This document shows, piece by piece, positions 33,678 through 44,324 of a stretch of DNA of 64,000 nucleotides. The translations under genes were made by a program, and so were the position numbers. The stretch lies in NCBI GenBank assembly GCA_037176725.1, contig JAZBRS010000077.1:434001-498000 (forward strand). Direction: 5' to 3'. The DNA comes from Posidonia oceanica. Its lineage: Eukaryota; Streptophyta; Magnoliopsida; Alismatales; Posidoniaceae. Under the pieces are notes generated by a model that was not told the DNA's origin, searched no databases, and saw nothing but the letters and a program-made list of their open reading frames with translations. Position 1 is the stretch's first letter; the number at the start of each line of letters is the position of its first letter.

Positions 33678-33863
33678 CTAGGGGATCACGAGCTTCCGCC
33701 TCCCTGAATGCAGGCACTCACCATTGCAGGGCTGCCATTCATATCCTAGGCCTTGGAACTTTTCGTGCTTCTTAGCTACAACCGGCTCAGCGATCCCATG
33801 GCCATGACGCCCAAGTGGCGTTCCCTTCTCATAACCCCATCTATGGCAAATGTTCTCGACCAT
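33678..33863 (-). pseudogene. G-patch-like domain after the protease of element B
   Basis: The minus-strand frame reads M-V-E-N-I-C-H-R-W-G-Y-E-K-G-T-P-L-G, then G-H-G-I-A-E-P-V and F-Q-G-L-G-Y. The glycine spacing and the pattern W-G-Y-x-x-G-x-x-L-G-x-x-x-x-G-I-x-E-P match the G-patch found after the protease in some plant Tat/Ogre polyproteins and some retroviruses. G-patches are RNA-binding or helicase-contacting motifs. It is shifted in frame relative to the protease. Confidence 0.7.
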
Positions 33864-34102
33864 CCTAGAGGGGTTACAATGAACGGCCAGAGAGCTGACA
33901 CGCTCAAGAGGAGGGATAAAGTTGACCGACTTAAACCGGTTAACGCGGTATAAGGTATCCGACGGCTTAGGATCAAATTGGACAGTTTACCGGGATACAA
34001 AAGAGACCACCTCGACCGGTTCCTTGTCAAAGTTTTCCGCCATGACAACGATAACATCGTCACGGTAGCAGAACTTCATCATACGGTGGAGGGTCGAGGG
34101 GA

Positions 34103-34861
34103 TCACTTGATGCTTGTGCAGCCAAGGTGCCCAAGCAGAAGATTAAAAGAGGGCTCCAAGTCGACGATATAGAATTCTACATCGAATTCGACAGGGCCAA
34201 TGGCAAGAGGAATAACCAGGATCCCCAAAGAATCATGGTACGTATTGTCAAAAGAAGTCATTCCCTTCACGGTTGGCGTGATGTCCTTGGCTTTGAATCC
34301 GAGCTTCAATGCTATGCGTAGGGAGCAGACATTAAGGCCTGACCCGTTATCGACCAGCGAGAGGGGAATGCGGAAACTTTTGAACTGCACCGTGATAAAC
34401 AGGGGCTGATTATGGTTAGTCCCCGCTGGAGACAGTTCATTGCTTGAGAAAGAGATGACCTGCAACTCTGCGATCATACCCACCATATTTTCCAGACTTG
34501 CAGGCTCGATGGTTCGGGACATATGGGTGGCCTGGAACACGCGGAGAAAAGCCACTCGATGTTCGCGGGAAGAATGTATTAAGTCCCAAATGGAGATGTC
34601 AGCCTTGACTCTTTTCAGCTGGGCCGTTATGTCAACTGAAGGCTGGTCTTTTTTGGAAGTGGGGATAGTGGCTCTGGTGGCAGGTTCTATAGAGGTGGGG
34701 TCAGGGGATTGACCTGCTGGTGGTTGGCTCACTGGTGGTATAGGCTGGCCTGCTGGTGCAGTAGGTTCAGGGGGGTTAGGCCTGGCTACTAGGGCTGCAG
34801 GTCTGGTTACTGGGGCGGTAGGTCTGTAGACCCTCCCCGACCGCATGACATCCGCACACAT
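34103..34861 (-). pseudogene. Aspartic protease domain of element B
   Basis: This retropepsin would cleave the gag-pol polyprotein. The active site reads L-V-D-N-G-S-G-L-N-V at 34,337-34,351 (the D-N-G-S-G form rather than D-T/S-G). Downstream are G-M-T-S-F-D, I-P-L-A-I-G-P-V-E-F-D-V-E-F and the flap-to-end block F-N-L-L-L-G. The open stretch has 252 codons, starting with proline-rich linker. It is in the same frame as gag (36,916) and RT (31,753); stops near 34,862 and 34,103 break it, and a frameshift just after 34,100 precedes the G-patch. Confidence 0.88.
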
Positions 34862-35371
34862 TTATATGGCATAGTCGTATGGAACGTGGTAGGTATCCCT
34901 GGTTAAGTTGATTACCAAGGGCGCATGAGCTTCGAGCTCGAGATGGGCAGCTGGGATACTTGCTGGAGGTTGGATGGATGTGGGATGCTGCCAGGAAGGC
35001 TGTGCTCACTCTGGTTGGGGCCTGGCCTGCAAGCAGACTTGGGGTGGAGCCTCTGATTGAATGGTGGACCTCGTGGTAGCATGCTCCAGCTTGGCGTCCA
35101 ATCGAATCATGTGAATCCCCGACTCGGTGCCGGCAAGCACCACACGGTAAAGGGAAGGAGAGACTGGCTCAGAGATAGACTAAATAAGGTCAGAGGGGTC
35201 TACTAGGGATGTAGCAGACCTAGAGGGGAAAAGAGAGTGCACACCTGTGGTCCCCATGTCTCCCGAGCCAGAATGCTCCAGTAGAGGGTGGTGGACAATG
35301 CTTGGATTAGGGGGTGCTAGCCCTGATGCAGAGGGGGATGCTGATGGAGGGGTACATGAAGATGCTGCCTC

Positions 35372-37500
35372 CTATGTGTTGATATTGATGACCTTTCGGT
35401 CAATTAGGTCCTGCACTGCTCCCCACAGAGTGCGGCAACTATTCGTTGAGTGCCCGACAACTCGATGTAAGTCGCAAAATTGATCTGTCCTATACCACCT
35501 TGGAAGAGGGTTCTGTGGTCGGCGAATCTCAGGGGGCGTGAGGAGCAACACTACCTTTGGCAAGATGGCGCTCAGCGGCTCCACTAGTTGAGTGAAGCGA
35601 CGCTGGTGGTGGGGCCATCTCTGCCCTTAGTATTGACCTTGCCGGACCGGTGCGGCAGGATAGACCGGTCGAGCGGTGGTGGTGATCTGTGGTGTGTGAG
35701 GTGCACTAGGTGTGGGTGCATACACTACCTGATTTGGGCCAGGCGAAGCTACCATGTGGATGGGAGCGGCAAGAGAGTCGACGTATGCAATGGTGGTCCA
35801 CGGGGGATCCCTCCTCTTGGGGTTATTGTTGTTGCTGCCACTGTTGTTGTTGGTGTTGCTGCTGCTGCCGCCGTGGCTGCTGCTGGGGGAGGTGGCTTGC
35901 TTGGCGAAGACGAAGAGTGTTGGAAAATTTCCGCTCCGAAGGGAGCTCTCCACGCGTGTGCCAACCCGAATCAAAGATGCAAAACTAGTGATAGCCTGGA
36001 TGGCAAGCAGAGCCCCAGTAGATGGCTGTGCACCTTGAATTACAATCTCGATAGATTCCTCATCAGAGAGTCTATCGTGAATTTGTACAGCAAGGGCACG
36101 CCAACGGCCGACATACTCCCCAAACGGCTCGTTGTTTCTCTGCTTAAGGACGACAAGGTCCTCGTGCTTAGGGACCAAGTCAAGGTTGAAGGAGTACTGT
36201 TCTAGGAATGCCCTGCCAAGGTCATTCCAAGTCTTGATGGTGGCCATATCAAATGATGTAAACCACTTGAGGGCTGGGCCAGTAAGACTTTTCTGAAACA
36301 GGCGGATTAACAACCTGTCATCAGCCTGAAGCTGAGCCAAGTCTCCGCAATACGCCTTCATATGGGTGATGGGGCAGCCCCTACCATTGTATTTATCGAT
36401 GTCTGGGATTTTGAACTTCGGTGGGAGTACCGCCTCTGGAAAGCAACAGAGGTCTCGGAACTGATAGGTGTGGAAGTCCGTGCCCTGCACGTGACGAAGT
36501 GCTTTCTCCAGAATGGCAAACCTGTCATCGTTAGACTCTGGAGTTGCTGCCGGAGGTGATGGGGCAACGGGGGCAGGGACAGCATACACCGTTTGCATCG
36601 CACTGAGGTGCTCCTCCGGGTCCACCATCGCGTCACCTGGTGATGCGACCGGATGGCCAGCGTATCCATGCAAATGTGCAGTGGGTGCTGTGGTTGGTGC
36701 AAAGTATGTAGGAGAAGGAAATTGCTGATGCACAGGATGAGGGTATGTAGGATGCTGTGTAGAGAATTGTGGAGATTGTGGGAGCAACAGCTGCTGTAGT
36801 GGCACGGTGCCAAGCAGCGGGCCAGAGAAGTGCTGTGCTCGAACCTGCCCGAGGGGCTGGCCACCAGGTGGTGGAGGTGCATGCTGTGCGGTGAATGAGG
36901 TGTGTGTTGAGGGCAAAGGCTACACCCCTATCACCAGAGCAGAAAGAAGCTGGGGTGATGGCCAGGGTGGTAGTGTAGCAAGGAATGCCTGGAGAGCAAG
37001 AATAGGATGTAGAGGGATCTCAAGTGCAAGAGGAGCTAGAGGGGGGCGGGCAAACAGAGCCATGCTCGGAAATATCTGGGCAAGCTCCGCCAAGCACTGG
37101 TACCGCTCTTCAGGGGTCCTGTTAGTGGGAATGCTGAATTGCAGTGCCGGCGAGGGACCAGATGCAAGAGGGGGGGCACAGACTGTCCAGGAGGATAGGA
37201 TCCTATGGCAGGAATCGCCGTAGCAGGACCAGTGCCATAGATAATATGGCCCTGGAGATCAAAAGGAGTCGGAACTGTCTCCAGAAAGCGAGTGGCAGTC
37301 ACCAAGGTAGCCTCAGTGATACGATCCAGAGGGGCATAGACTTGCCTAGACCCTACGGTACGCAAGGGTCCCCCAGACGTAAAGGGGGGAAACCCCGGCG
37401 TCATAAGGGGCACAGAAGGTGTCAAGACGGGAGTTGAAGGGACCGAAGTGGAAACCCCTGCGACTGTGGTGAGCAAAGGCTCGATGGCGCACTGGTCCAT
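35372..37500 (-). pseudogene. gag of element B, broken
   Basis: Gag forms the particle that packages element RNA. The likely start is the ATG at 37,500 (M-D-Q-C-A-I-E-P). A frameshift near 37,170 leads to the frame that continues at 36,916-35,627. Proline/glutamine-rich N-terminal text is followed by the capsid-like core: K-F-K-I-P-D-I-D-K-Y-N-G-R-G-C-P, L-I-R-L-F-Q-K-S-L-T-G-P-A-L-K-W-F, F-L-E-Q-Y-S-F-N and E-P-F-G-E-Y-V-G-R-W-R. The knuckle C-D-L-H-R-V-V-G-H-S-T-N-S-C near 35,460 is C-X2-H-X4-H-X4-C. Stops at about 35,627 and 35,372 interrupt an otherwise continuous frame into the protease. It is clearly homologous to the gag of element C. Confidence 0.88.
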
Positions 37501-38666
37501 GGCTGACTGCGAGCGAGTAAGAATAGGGCTGCGATGGAATGGTGAAGGACGACGCCTAAGAGGAGCTATAGTCGCAAAGGCGAATAGCTCAGAAGAGGAG
37601 GGTCGAGAACAGGTAACACAACAGAGGCATCAGTGAATAGAGGCACTCAGGCTCCGACAAGGGAACTCGCTCACTGATCTCTGTTGCAGACAAAGCAAAC
37701 AGGTGTTAGAACCTGAAAGAAAAAATGCAAATGTTTAGTTGGTGGTATGAATGCAATCATGTAAATGGTATGCTTTCTAGCATACTCTCTCTCACCAATC
37801 TAGTGTGTCCTAGTAGGTTGTCTATTTCGGACTCACAAGTGTACGGGTCGCCGACTCGGTCAAAAAGTAAGGCTCCTATCTAGACCCTGGCTTAGAGCTC
37901 AGGTATAACGGGTGGTGTAGTAGTGGCCTTCACCCTGCCGAGGCATGGGCTGTACCCTCTAGTAACACCGACACAACCCCTGACAAGGGGGGACAGACTG
38001 ATCGACTCGCCCTATGCCAAAGCAGCTAGACGGGAGACCGGGACTATCCTTCTCAGACTGATAGGCAGACTCAGATGAGAAGATGCATGCCCTATATGAT
38101 GATTCATGCAAAATGATTAAAGTTTTTTTATCTTACACGTCTTATTAACCCAAGGGGGTCAAGGTGTGTTGATGTCTCTAGTTTATCCTAGATTTGACTT
38201 TTACTTGCTGTTTTTAATTGCCAAGGGGAAGGCAGCAACCAGTCTCTAGTTGTCCTTAAGCCTATTGCAAAAAGGGAAAAAAATCACCCAAACATGGCAA
38301 GCAAACAACATACAATCACTGCAAAAAGCATGGGCATGGCATGTGCATGTGTATGTGGACATGATAGTTGAAAAAGAAACACTTAGCATGTCAAAAGGCA
38401 GGTTTGCATGGCATGTGCAAGTGTAGTGGCATAGCCATTGTGTAAAACAAAGCATTTACCACTCAAAAGGCATGTATAGTGCGACAATCAAGTATTTAGG
38501 CATGTATAATGCATAAATAAAGCAAGTAAAGGCAATGTAAGCGATAAGGCAAGTAAACAGGCACATGGCAAGCAGTAAAGCAAAGAAGCAGGCATAAAGC
38601 AAGGCAAGGCAAGCACAAGCAAAAACAATGCAAGCGAAAAGCCAAAGACAAAAGCCGAAGTCTGAA
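37501..38666 (-). mobile_element. Leader of element B between PBS and gag
   Basis: Non-coding leader of about 1.17 kb. A block at about 37,790-38,040 matches the C leader at 51,720-51,990 and includes a CCCCT-GACA-AGGGG hairpin (37,977-37,990). The part near the PBS (38,270-38,640) is made of short 'gcaagtaaaggcaa'-type phrases. Confidence 0.7.
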
Positions 38667-38684
38667 TCCCCAGCGAAGTCGCCA
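38667..38684 (-). other. Primer-binding site of element B
   Basis: The minus strand reads TGGCGACTTCGCTGGGGA, 6 nt after the LTR end. It resembles the TGGCGACTCYRCTGGGGA site known from Ogre/Tat elements, which I recall as tRNA-Arg type; the tRNA identity was not checked. Confidence 0.8.
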
Positions 38685-38690
38685 CTTTCC

Positions 38691-39812
38691 TGTGACCGTC
38701 CGCCCGCTCGGGCCCACGGCGGTCCTTGCAACGCTGCCATAGCTTGCGATGCGATCGTGTCGTGAGAGAGGGAGGGAAGTCGTGGTCAGTAGTGAATCCA
38801 AGGAGAAACTTGACTCGAAAACATCGGGAAAACGTGAATAAAATAAAGATAAGACAGAAGGGAGTCGCCACCTAGTCTATTATTGGGAAGACGAGGAAAA
38901 CCATGGAAAGGCATAGAAAACAAGCAAATAAATGCAATGCTATGCAAAAAGGATGACTCGTGCCAAAGACGAGGGCAAAGTGGTCACTGTGGGCCAGAGA
39001 AAGAGTAAGGACTCCTATTACATGCGGGGAAGGTGTTAGGCACCCCCAACACGTCCGAGAAGTCGGTCTTTCTTGGCTAATCGCTCGCATATACAGGGTA
39101 TCGGCAAATGCTTGCCTAACTTCACGTCCAAGGGACGAGGAATGCTAATGCCATGCTATACTTGCTAAAATGCATGCCTGAATGCTTAAATGCCATGTAT
39201 GCTGTGATTATGTGCCTAAGTGTATGCTCTAAGTGATGAAATGCGTGTAGGGAATTAAACATGCAATCTATGTGCTCAATAGCGCTGTCAGTGTTCCGAA
39301 CCGGGCGAACCCTGGTTCATGAGAACTCCAGACAGTAAGCATTACTGCCCTAATGCAAATGCAGGCGATAAAACAAAACGCCGGTAAAACCACACAATGC
39401 AAGTGTATGACATGCAAAGGAGAAAGGAAACAAGGGCGAAAAAGCCAAGTAAAACCACGCAATGCAAGTGTGAAACAAGCAAAGGGGAAAGAAAACAAGG
39501 GCGGAAAACCCTAATCTACATGCATGAGAAAACAACGCGAAAATAATGCATGCAGTACATGTGGCAGGCAATAAGTGGTATGCAGTGATTTAGATGGGCT
39601 TATCTTGACGATCTGAGGCCTGATCTGAGATAACTTTGGTTAGAATGGAAGATCATTCAACCAGGAAGACTTGGATAGTTAGATCGTGAAGATCCAACGG
39701 TCCAATCAAAAGTTATTCAGGTTTCAAGTCAAATGGCTCAAGGGCCAGAAAAAGTGATCTAAGTGGGGGCCTAAGTGCAAATTACCCCTATGTATGTGCA
39801 ATGCAGGGTGTC
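38691..39812 (-). mobile_element. 5' LTR remnant of element B (3' end part), cut by element A
   Basis: It begins TGTGACCGTCC on the plus strand (LTR end GGTCACA on the minus strand) and follows the B 3' LTR (18,227-19,381) closely up to 'caatgcagggtgtc'. At 39,813 a second LTR end, TGTGACCGCC, starts, so the remaining part of the B LTR must lie on the far side of element A, outside the window. Confidence 0.82.
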
Positions 39813-40500
39813 TGTGACCGCCTTCCCAATGCCTCACGGCAGTCCTTGCAACGCTGCCATAGCTCGCGTGGCAATCGTGTCGTAGAGGGAGGGGAAGGAG
39901 CCGCGGTCGGTAGTGAATCCGAGGAGAAACTCGACTCAAAAAAATAGGAAAAATGCAAATAAAAATAAAGATAAGACAAAAAGGAGTCGCCACCTAGTCT
40001 ATTATTGGGAAGACAAGGAAAACCAAGGAAAAGCATAGAAAACAAGCAAATGAATGCAATGCTATGCAAAATAGATGACTCGTGCCAAGGACGAGGGCAA
40101 AATGGTCACTATGGGCCAGAGAAAGGGTAAGGACTCCTGTTACGTGCGGAGAAGGTGTTAGGCACCCCCGACACGCGCGAGAAGTCAGTCTTTCTTGGCT
40201 AAACGCTCGCATATGCCAGATGACGGCAATTGCTTGCCTTTGCTATACGCCCATAGGCGATAGATGCCATGCTATGAATGCTTTAACTGCTTAAAGTGCC
40301 TAAATGCCATGTATGGAAATTAAACATGATGTCTACGCGCTCAACAGTGCTGCTAGTGTTCCGAACCGGGCGGACCCTGGTTCGTAAGAACTCCAGGCAG
40401 TAAGCATCACTACCCTAATGTAAATGCAAGCGATAAAACAAAACATCGATAAAACCACACAATGCAAAGCAACATGCAAAGGGGAAAGGAAACAAGGGTG

Positions 40501-40680
40501 GGCACGCAAAACGGTGCAAATGCAAGCGACATGTAAAGAAAACAAATGTGGGCACGCAAAATAGTGTGAATGCAAGCGATATGCAAATAAACCAAATGTG
40601 GGCACGCAAACTGATGCAAATGCAGGCGATATGCAAATAAAACAAATGCAGGCACGCTAAACGATGCAAATGCAGGCGGC
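40501..40680 (-). repeat. 50-bp tandem repeat, 3.6 copies, in the A LTR
   Basis: Units begin GGCACGC(A/T)AA at 40,501, 40,551, 40,601 and 40,651, an exact 50-bp period. They contain 'tgcaa(g/a)tgcaggcgatatgcaaataaa'-type text, and the fourth copy is partial. Confidence 0.9.
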
Positions 40681-40719
40681 AAACGGGGGATAACAGCTGC
40701 TGTATGGCCCGCAGTGTGA

Positions 40720-40796
40720 GTCACCGGCCTTCTGGGCAACCAGGCTGGTCGCTTGTTTCACAAGCGGTTGTGCAGGTCGCCTCCAAAGGTGGCGGC
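40720..40796 (+). repeat. Triple hairpin cluster in the A LTR, exact 28-bp period
   Basis: GTCACC-N9-GGCAAC at 40,720, GTCGCT-N9-AGCGGT at 40,748 and GTCGCC-N9-GGCGGC at 40,776. The geometry equals that of the D clusters although the LTRs are otherwise unrelated. Confidence 0.8.
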
Positions 40797-40986
40797 TAGA
40801 CCATGTAGAGTCTGGACAATGGCTTATCGTCCCAGCGAAGCTAGCAAGCTAAATCGAGACCAGAAAGCGATTGCATGGCAGCACAGAGGGCATGCCAAAG
40901 AACAAAACTATGCAAGCGGAATGCGAAAGCAGCTGTGACGCAAGGTGGCAAAGCAAAGGCAAAGGGACTGCCTGAAACAAGGCTTA

Positions 40987-41035
40987 GCCGCCGGTCACAG
41001 AGGCGGCTGTGCAAGTCGCCTCCCTGACAGGCGGC
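40987..41035 (+). repeat. Double hairpin cluster in the A LTR
   Basis: GCCGCC-N9-GGCGGC at 40,987 (fully paired, both arms changed together) and GTCGCC-N9-GGCGGC at 41,015, 28 bp apart. Single, weaker units follow at 41,185, 41,417 and 41,586. Confidence 0.8.
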
Positions 41036-42681
41036 AGCCATCGTTACAGACCTCCCAAACAACAAACTCATGCGAGCAAATAAGGCAGGCAAATGACTTG
41101 GAAACATGCAAATGACTATATGCAGCTAGAGATGGCATATCAGGGCATACATGCAAGCTATCAGATGGAAGAATGGGGGCATGGGTCGCCAGTTATAGTG
41201 GCCCAAAGTTGGCCAGAAGAGCTGCCTGTGTTCCAGACAGCCAACTTCCAGGCCAGATCTGGAACCCATGGATTGTGAGAAATCAAAACAGATGATGCAA
41301 ACCTACAGAGGAACAAACCACGATTGCAAGGAAACTAAAAGCGAGCCAAACGGGGCTCTGGGCAACGAGGCACGCCGGCCCAAAGTCGGGGCCAACGGTC
41401 TGCTGAGTTGCAGTCAGTCGCGCCTTGTAGAGGCGATTGTGACTGCAACGCAACTGACCGAACAGCTGACTTTGTAACCTAGCCCACTCGCGATGCACAA
41501 GCAAACATGGATTTAAACATGCAATATTGAAGCTGAAACATCCACGCACATGCAGGAACAATCAAAACGCAAAAAGATGGCCTAGGTCGCCGGGGATGTC
41601 GGCCCAAAGTCAGGGCCGATGGCAGCTGCTCTGCAGCTGGTTGCCGCCCTTGGCGGTGCCCAACCTGGAAGTCCAGTGGACTTCGCTGGCGAGCTGTGCT
41701 CTCCACGCGGCGGGGAAGAGGCCGACAATGACCGGGGAACGTCCGCGACGTTCCCACGGTCCTAACCATGCCCTCGGCATGGCGTGAGGTGGCCCAGATC
41801 CCTCCACCCACCTCTGCCGATTTTGTATCGCCTTGGCCGTCGGAGGCCGGCCGCTCATGCAGCCAACGACCAGAAGGCTGGGCTGGAGAGCGTCGTGGCA
41901 TTGGGGAGGAGTCTTGGAAGTGCATGTCGGACAAGGAGAGGGGCTAACACCCCTTTTCCCACCTCTGCTGGGGCTTGCCAGCGACGCCGTGCCACCACGG
42001 CCGCTAAGGCAGCCGAGAGCACGAGAGGAGAAGCGGCCAAGGTGGCTGCGAAGGAGGAAGGTCCGGGAACGTTCCCGGACCCTCAAACATGCAAGGGGAT
42101 CGGAAATTCTACCTCAATTCACTCGCTGAAGTTGTAGCCAAGGAGGTGGAAGATGCTTCATCGGCACAAGTTTGGAGGCTGATTGCAGGCAGAGGAAGGC
42201 TCGGCACTGCTCGCCGAAGATCGGGGGTCACTCTCGAATGTAAGGGCTACGCATAGTGCTCTCGGTTTGCAAGGGCGAAGGCTGGAGAGTGAATGCAGTC
42301 CGTGCGAAGTTGCTACCACGCAAAGGTTTTGTTGGGTTGCTGTGTTGGGTTCTGGGATTGGCAGCGGCTTGGCAGGCCTTGGGCAGGGCTGTGGCAGGTG
42401 TGGTGAGTGTGGAGAATCCACGAGGGATGGCAGGCGAGAGGTGTGGGCTTGCCAGATGAGGACGCACGGCCGGTGTTGGCAGGCATGCGAGCTCGCCGGT
42501 GTCAAACACGCAAGGCCGTTGGTAGCCAGAGGTGGCGTGCACGGGAGCGGGCGTGGAGACATTGGCATGGTAGGTGAGGGAGGTGGCATGCGTAGCGCAG
42601 TGCAGGTTGGCAAAGGTTGGCCAGAAAAGTCCAAACGAGCGTGCAGCAGGAAAGCTCGACGATCTGCAAATTTACAGTCGA

Positions 42682-42758
42682 GTCACCGCAGCACCTGGCA
42701 GCTAACGCAGTCGCCCCTTGACCTGGAGACTGAGTCAATCGCCTATGCACGTGGCGAC
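42682..42758 (+). repeat. Triple hairpin cluster near the start of the A LTR, exact 28-bp period
   Basis: GTCACC-N9-GGCAGC at 42,682, GTCGCC-N9-GGAGAC at 42,710 and ATCGCC-N9-GGCGAC at 42,738. Spacers are 7 bp (TAACGCA, TGAGTCA). Confidence 0.8.
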
Positions 42759-42986
42759 CAGACGTGAAATCCAGCAGCTGGCCAGCAAATGGACTTGGGC
42801 TTGGCCCTTGGACTTAGGTTTGGGTTTTTGGTTTCACTTGGGTTGGGTTTGAGAATTGGATTGGGAAAATGGGTGGCTTTGGGTTGGACTTGGGTTAGGT
42901 TTTGGAGTGGGTTTTGCAATGCCTTCCTCCGAGCCAACTTCCAGCAATTTTCCACCTAAAAGGCCTGTCAAAACGGAGTGTCAACA

Positions 42987-43007
42987 AATGCCCCTCCCTG
43001 AGCAAGG
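42987..43007 (-). other. Polypurine tract of element A
   Basis: The minus strand reads GCTCAGGGAGGGGCATT directly before TGTTGACACTCC, matching the tract of element C. Confidence 0.82.
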
Positions 43008-43574
43008 TCAAGGGGACCGAGGCCGCTACTTAGGGTAGACTAGACACCCCTCTTGACGCCGATAGGAGCGTAAATGTTAATGTGGGCCTGAGTCACTTAT
43101 TCGGCAGTTGCACCGAAGATCATGACTCGCCGCCGCAATGAAGATGCAAATGCAATGTTTACGCTAATGTAATGCTTACACTAACGCTCATTGTGTTGTA
43201 CTCCACTAGGGGGAAAGTGGGTGATGCATGCACGTGGTGTGGTGAAAAAATGCAATGCAACTTCGCCGGACCGCACTTAAGGGAAAGCCAGACGATTTTA
43301 AGTGCCATTCACCAAGCAGTCTCGAGGTGAGAGGCAATGCATGTGTTGAAAGTAGGATGCAGTGGATGTGCATGCAGTGGCAGGCACGTAATGCCAAGGA
43401 AGTGATCCTAGGCCGTGCACTACTGCGGGCGTCATTCAAAGCAGGCAAAACTGTTAGGAAGTTTTTGTGTTGTAGAGGACGCCTCCTAGCAATGCACGTA
43501 CTAGGGGTTCAACTAAGTATGCCATGTCCGGCAAAATGGAAGGCGGAAGCTGGTGTAATGACTATCGGCCCATC

Positions 43575-43766
43575 GAGGAGTTGACGGACTCATCACCGGA
43601 TAGTTAGGGCTATCAGTCTGCTGAGGAGTTAACGAACTCATCACCAGATAGTTAGGGCTATCAACTAGCTGAGGAGTTAACGGACTCATCGCCGAATAGT
43701 TAGGGCTATCAGCCCACTAAGGAGTTGACGAACTCATCACCGGATAGTTAGGGCTATCAGCCCGAT
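43575..43766 (-). repeat. 48-bp tandem repeat x 4 in the 3' UTR of A
   Basis: Units start at 43,575, 43,623, 43,671 and 43,719, each beginning (G/A)AGGAGTT(G/A)ACG and ending GGGCTATCA plus 7 bases. Related units occur in C (about 56,930-57,090) and B (about 23,463-23,560). Confidence 0.9.
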
Positions 43767-44005
43767 GAGGGTGAGATGATACCAAGGGGCTGCCAAATGC
43801 ACCTGGTATTGCAGGCATTGACAAGCCAGCGAATCTGTCAGGTAAGAGAGGTGGTGACAAGTGGGACAACTTGTAACCACGAATGCAACGGGAATACCAT
43901 ACTCGATGGTGTGGCAGAGGTCCGTAGAAGCTCCCGTAACAGTTAGGGATGTCAACCCGGTATGCAGATGGAAATGTGATACCAGAGGGTAGCCAAATAA
44001 AGATG

Positions 44006-44033
44006 CTCCTAGTATCGATGTAGATACCAGGGG
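44006..44033 (-). other. 3' UTR hairpin, element A copy (decayed)
   Basis: Plus-strand arms CTCCTAGTATC (44,006-44,016) and GATACCAGGGG (44,023-44,033) flank a 6-nt loop, within the same module as the other copies. Confidence 0.6.
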
Positions 44034-44296
44034 ACAGCCGAAGCGCCCATGGCATTGAAATGCAAAGTGGAGACAAAACTAACGAGTTTGCCAGCCGAGT
44101 AGTAAGGGGTACCAGCCTGAATGCAGTGAGATGGATGTAAAGGGATCACCGTGTGATGTGCAATGCCGGTGGGGAATGCAGTGGGATAATGCAGAGAAAA
44201 TGCAAGGTGATAAGTTGACGGACCTATCTGCGGATAGTTAGGGATATCAGTCCGATGAGAGGAGGGGAACGATACCACAGCGTAGCAAAAAAGATG

Positions 44297-44324
44297 CCCC
44301 TGGTATCAGGGATGATACTAGGGG
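44297..44324 (-). other. 3' UTR hairpin, element A, near-perfect
   Basis: Plus-strand arms CCCCTGGTATCA (44,297-44,308) and TGATACTAGGGG (44,313-44,324) enclose loop GGGA. Eleven pairs are Watson-Crick and one is G-T. Confidence 0.82.

Larger units (their letters stand above)
18227..39812 (-). mobile_element. Element B, Tat/Ogre-like Ty3/gypsy retrotransposon, minus strand, degenerate
   Basis: Read on the minus strand, the order is 5' LTR remnant (39,812-38,691), PBS (38,684-38,667), leader, gag, protease with G-patch, linker, RT, RNase H, integrase, a DUF7745-like ORF, a repeat-filled 3' UTR, polypurine tract, and a 4.8-kb 3' LTR (23,059-18,227). RT before integrase identifies Ty3/gypsy. 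The D-N-G-S-G protease, C-X2-H-X4-H-X4-C knuckle and PBS type point to the Tat/Ogre group. Its 5' LTR is interrupted at 39,812 by element A. All reading frames carry stops or frameshifts. Confidence 0.85.
39813..42986 (-). mobile_element. 3' LTR of element A, 3,174 bp
   Basis: On the minus strand it starts TGTTGACACTCC after the polypurine tract and ends GGTCACA. The terminal 0.6 kb is homologous to the B LTR end (GGAGTCGCCACC, 'ggtgttaggcacccc'). It lacks the 90-bp repeat block and long purine tract of the B LTR, which explains much of its shorter length. It carries a 50-bp tandem repeat and several hairpin clusters. Confidence 0.85.

Noticed and set aside
38667..43007. Two tandem elements sharing one LTR
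   Set aside because: A PBS on one side and a PPT on the other suggested this. However, a second LTR end (TGTGACC) at 39,813 shows two LTRs, a truncated B one and a complete A one, which nesting explains better.
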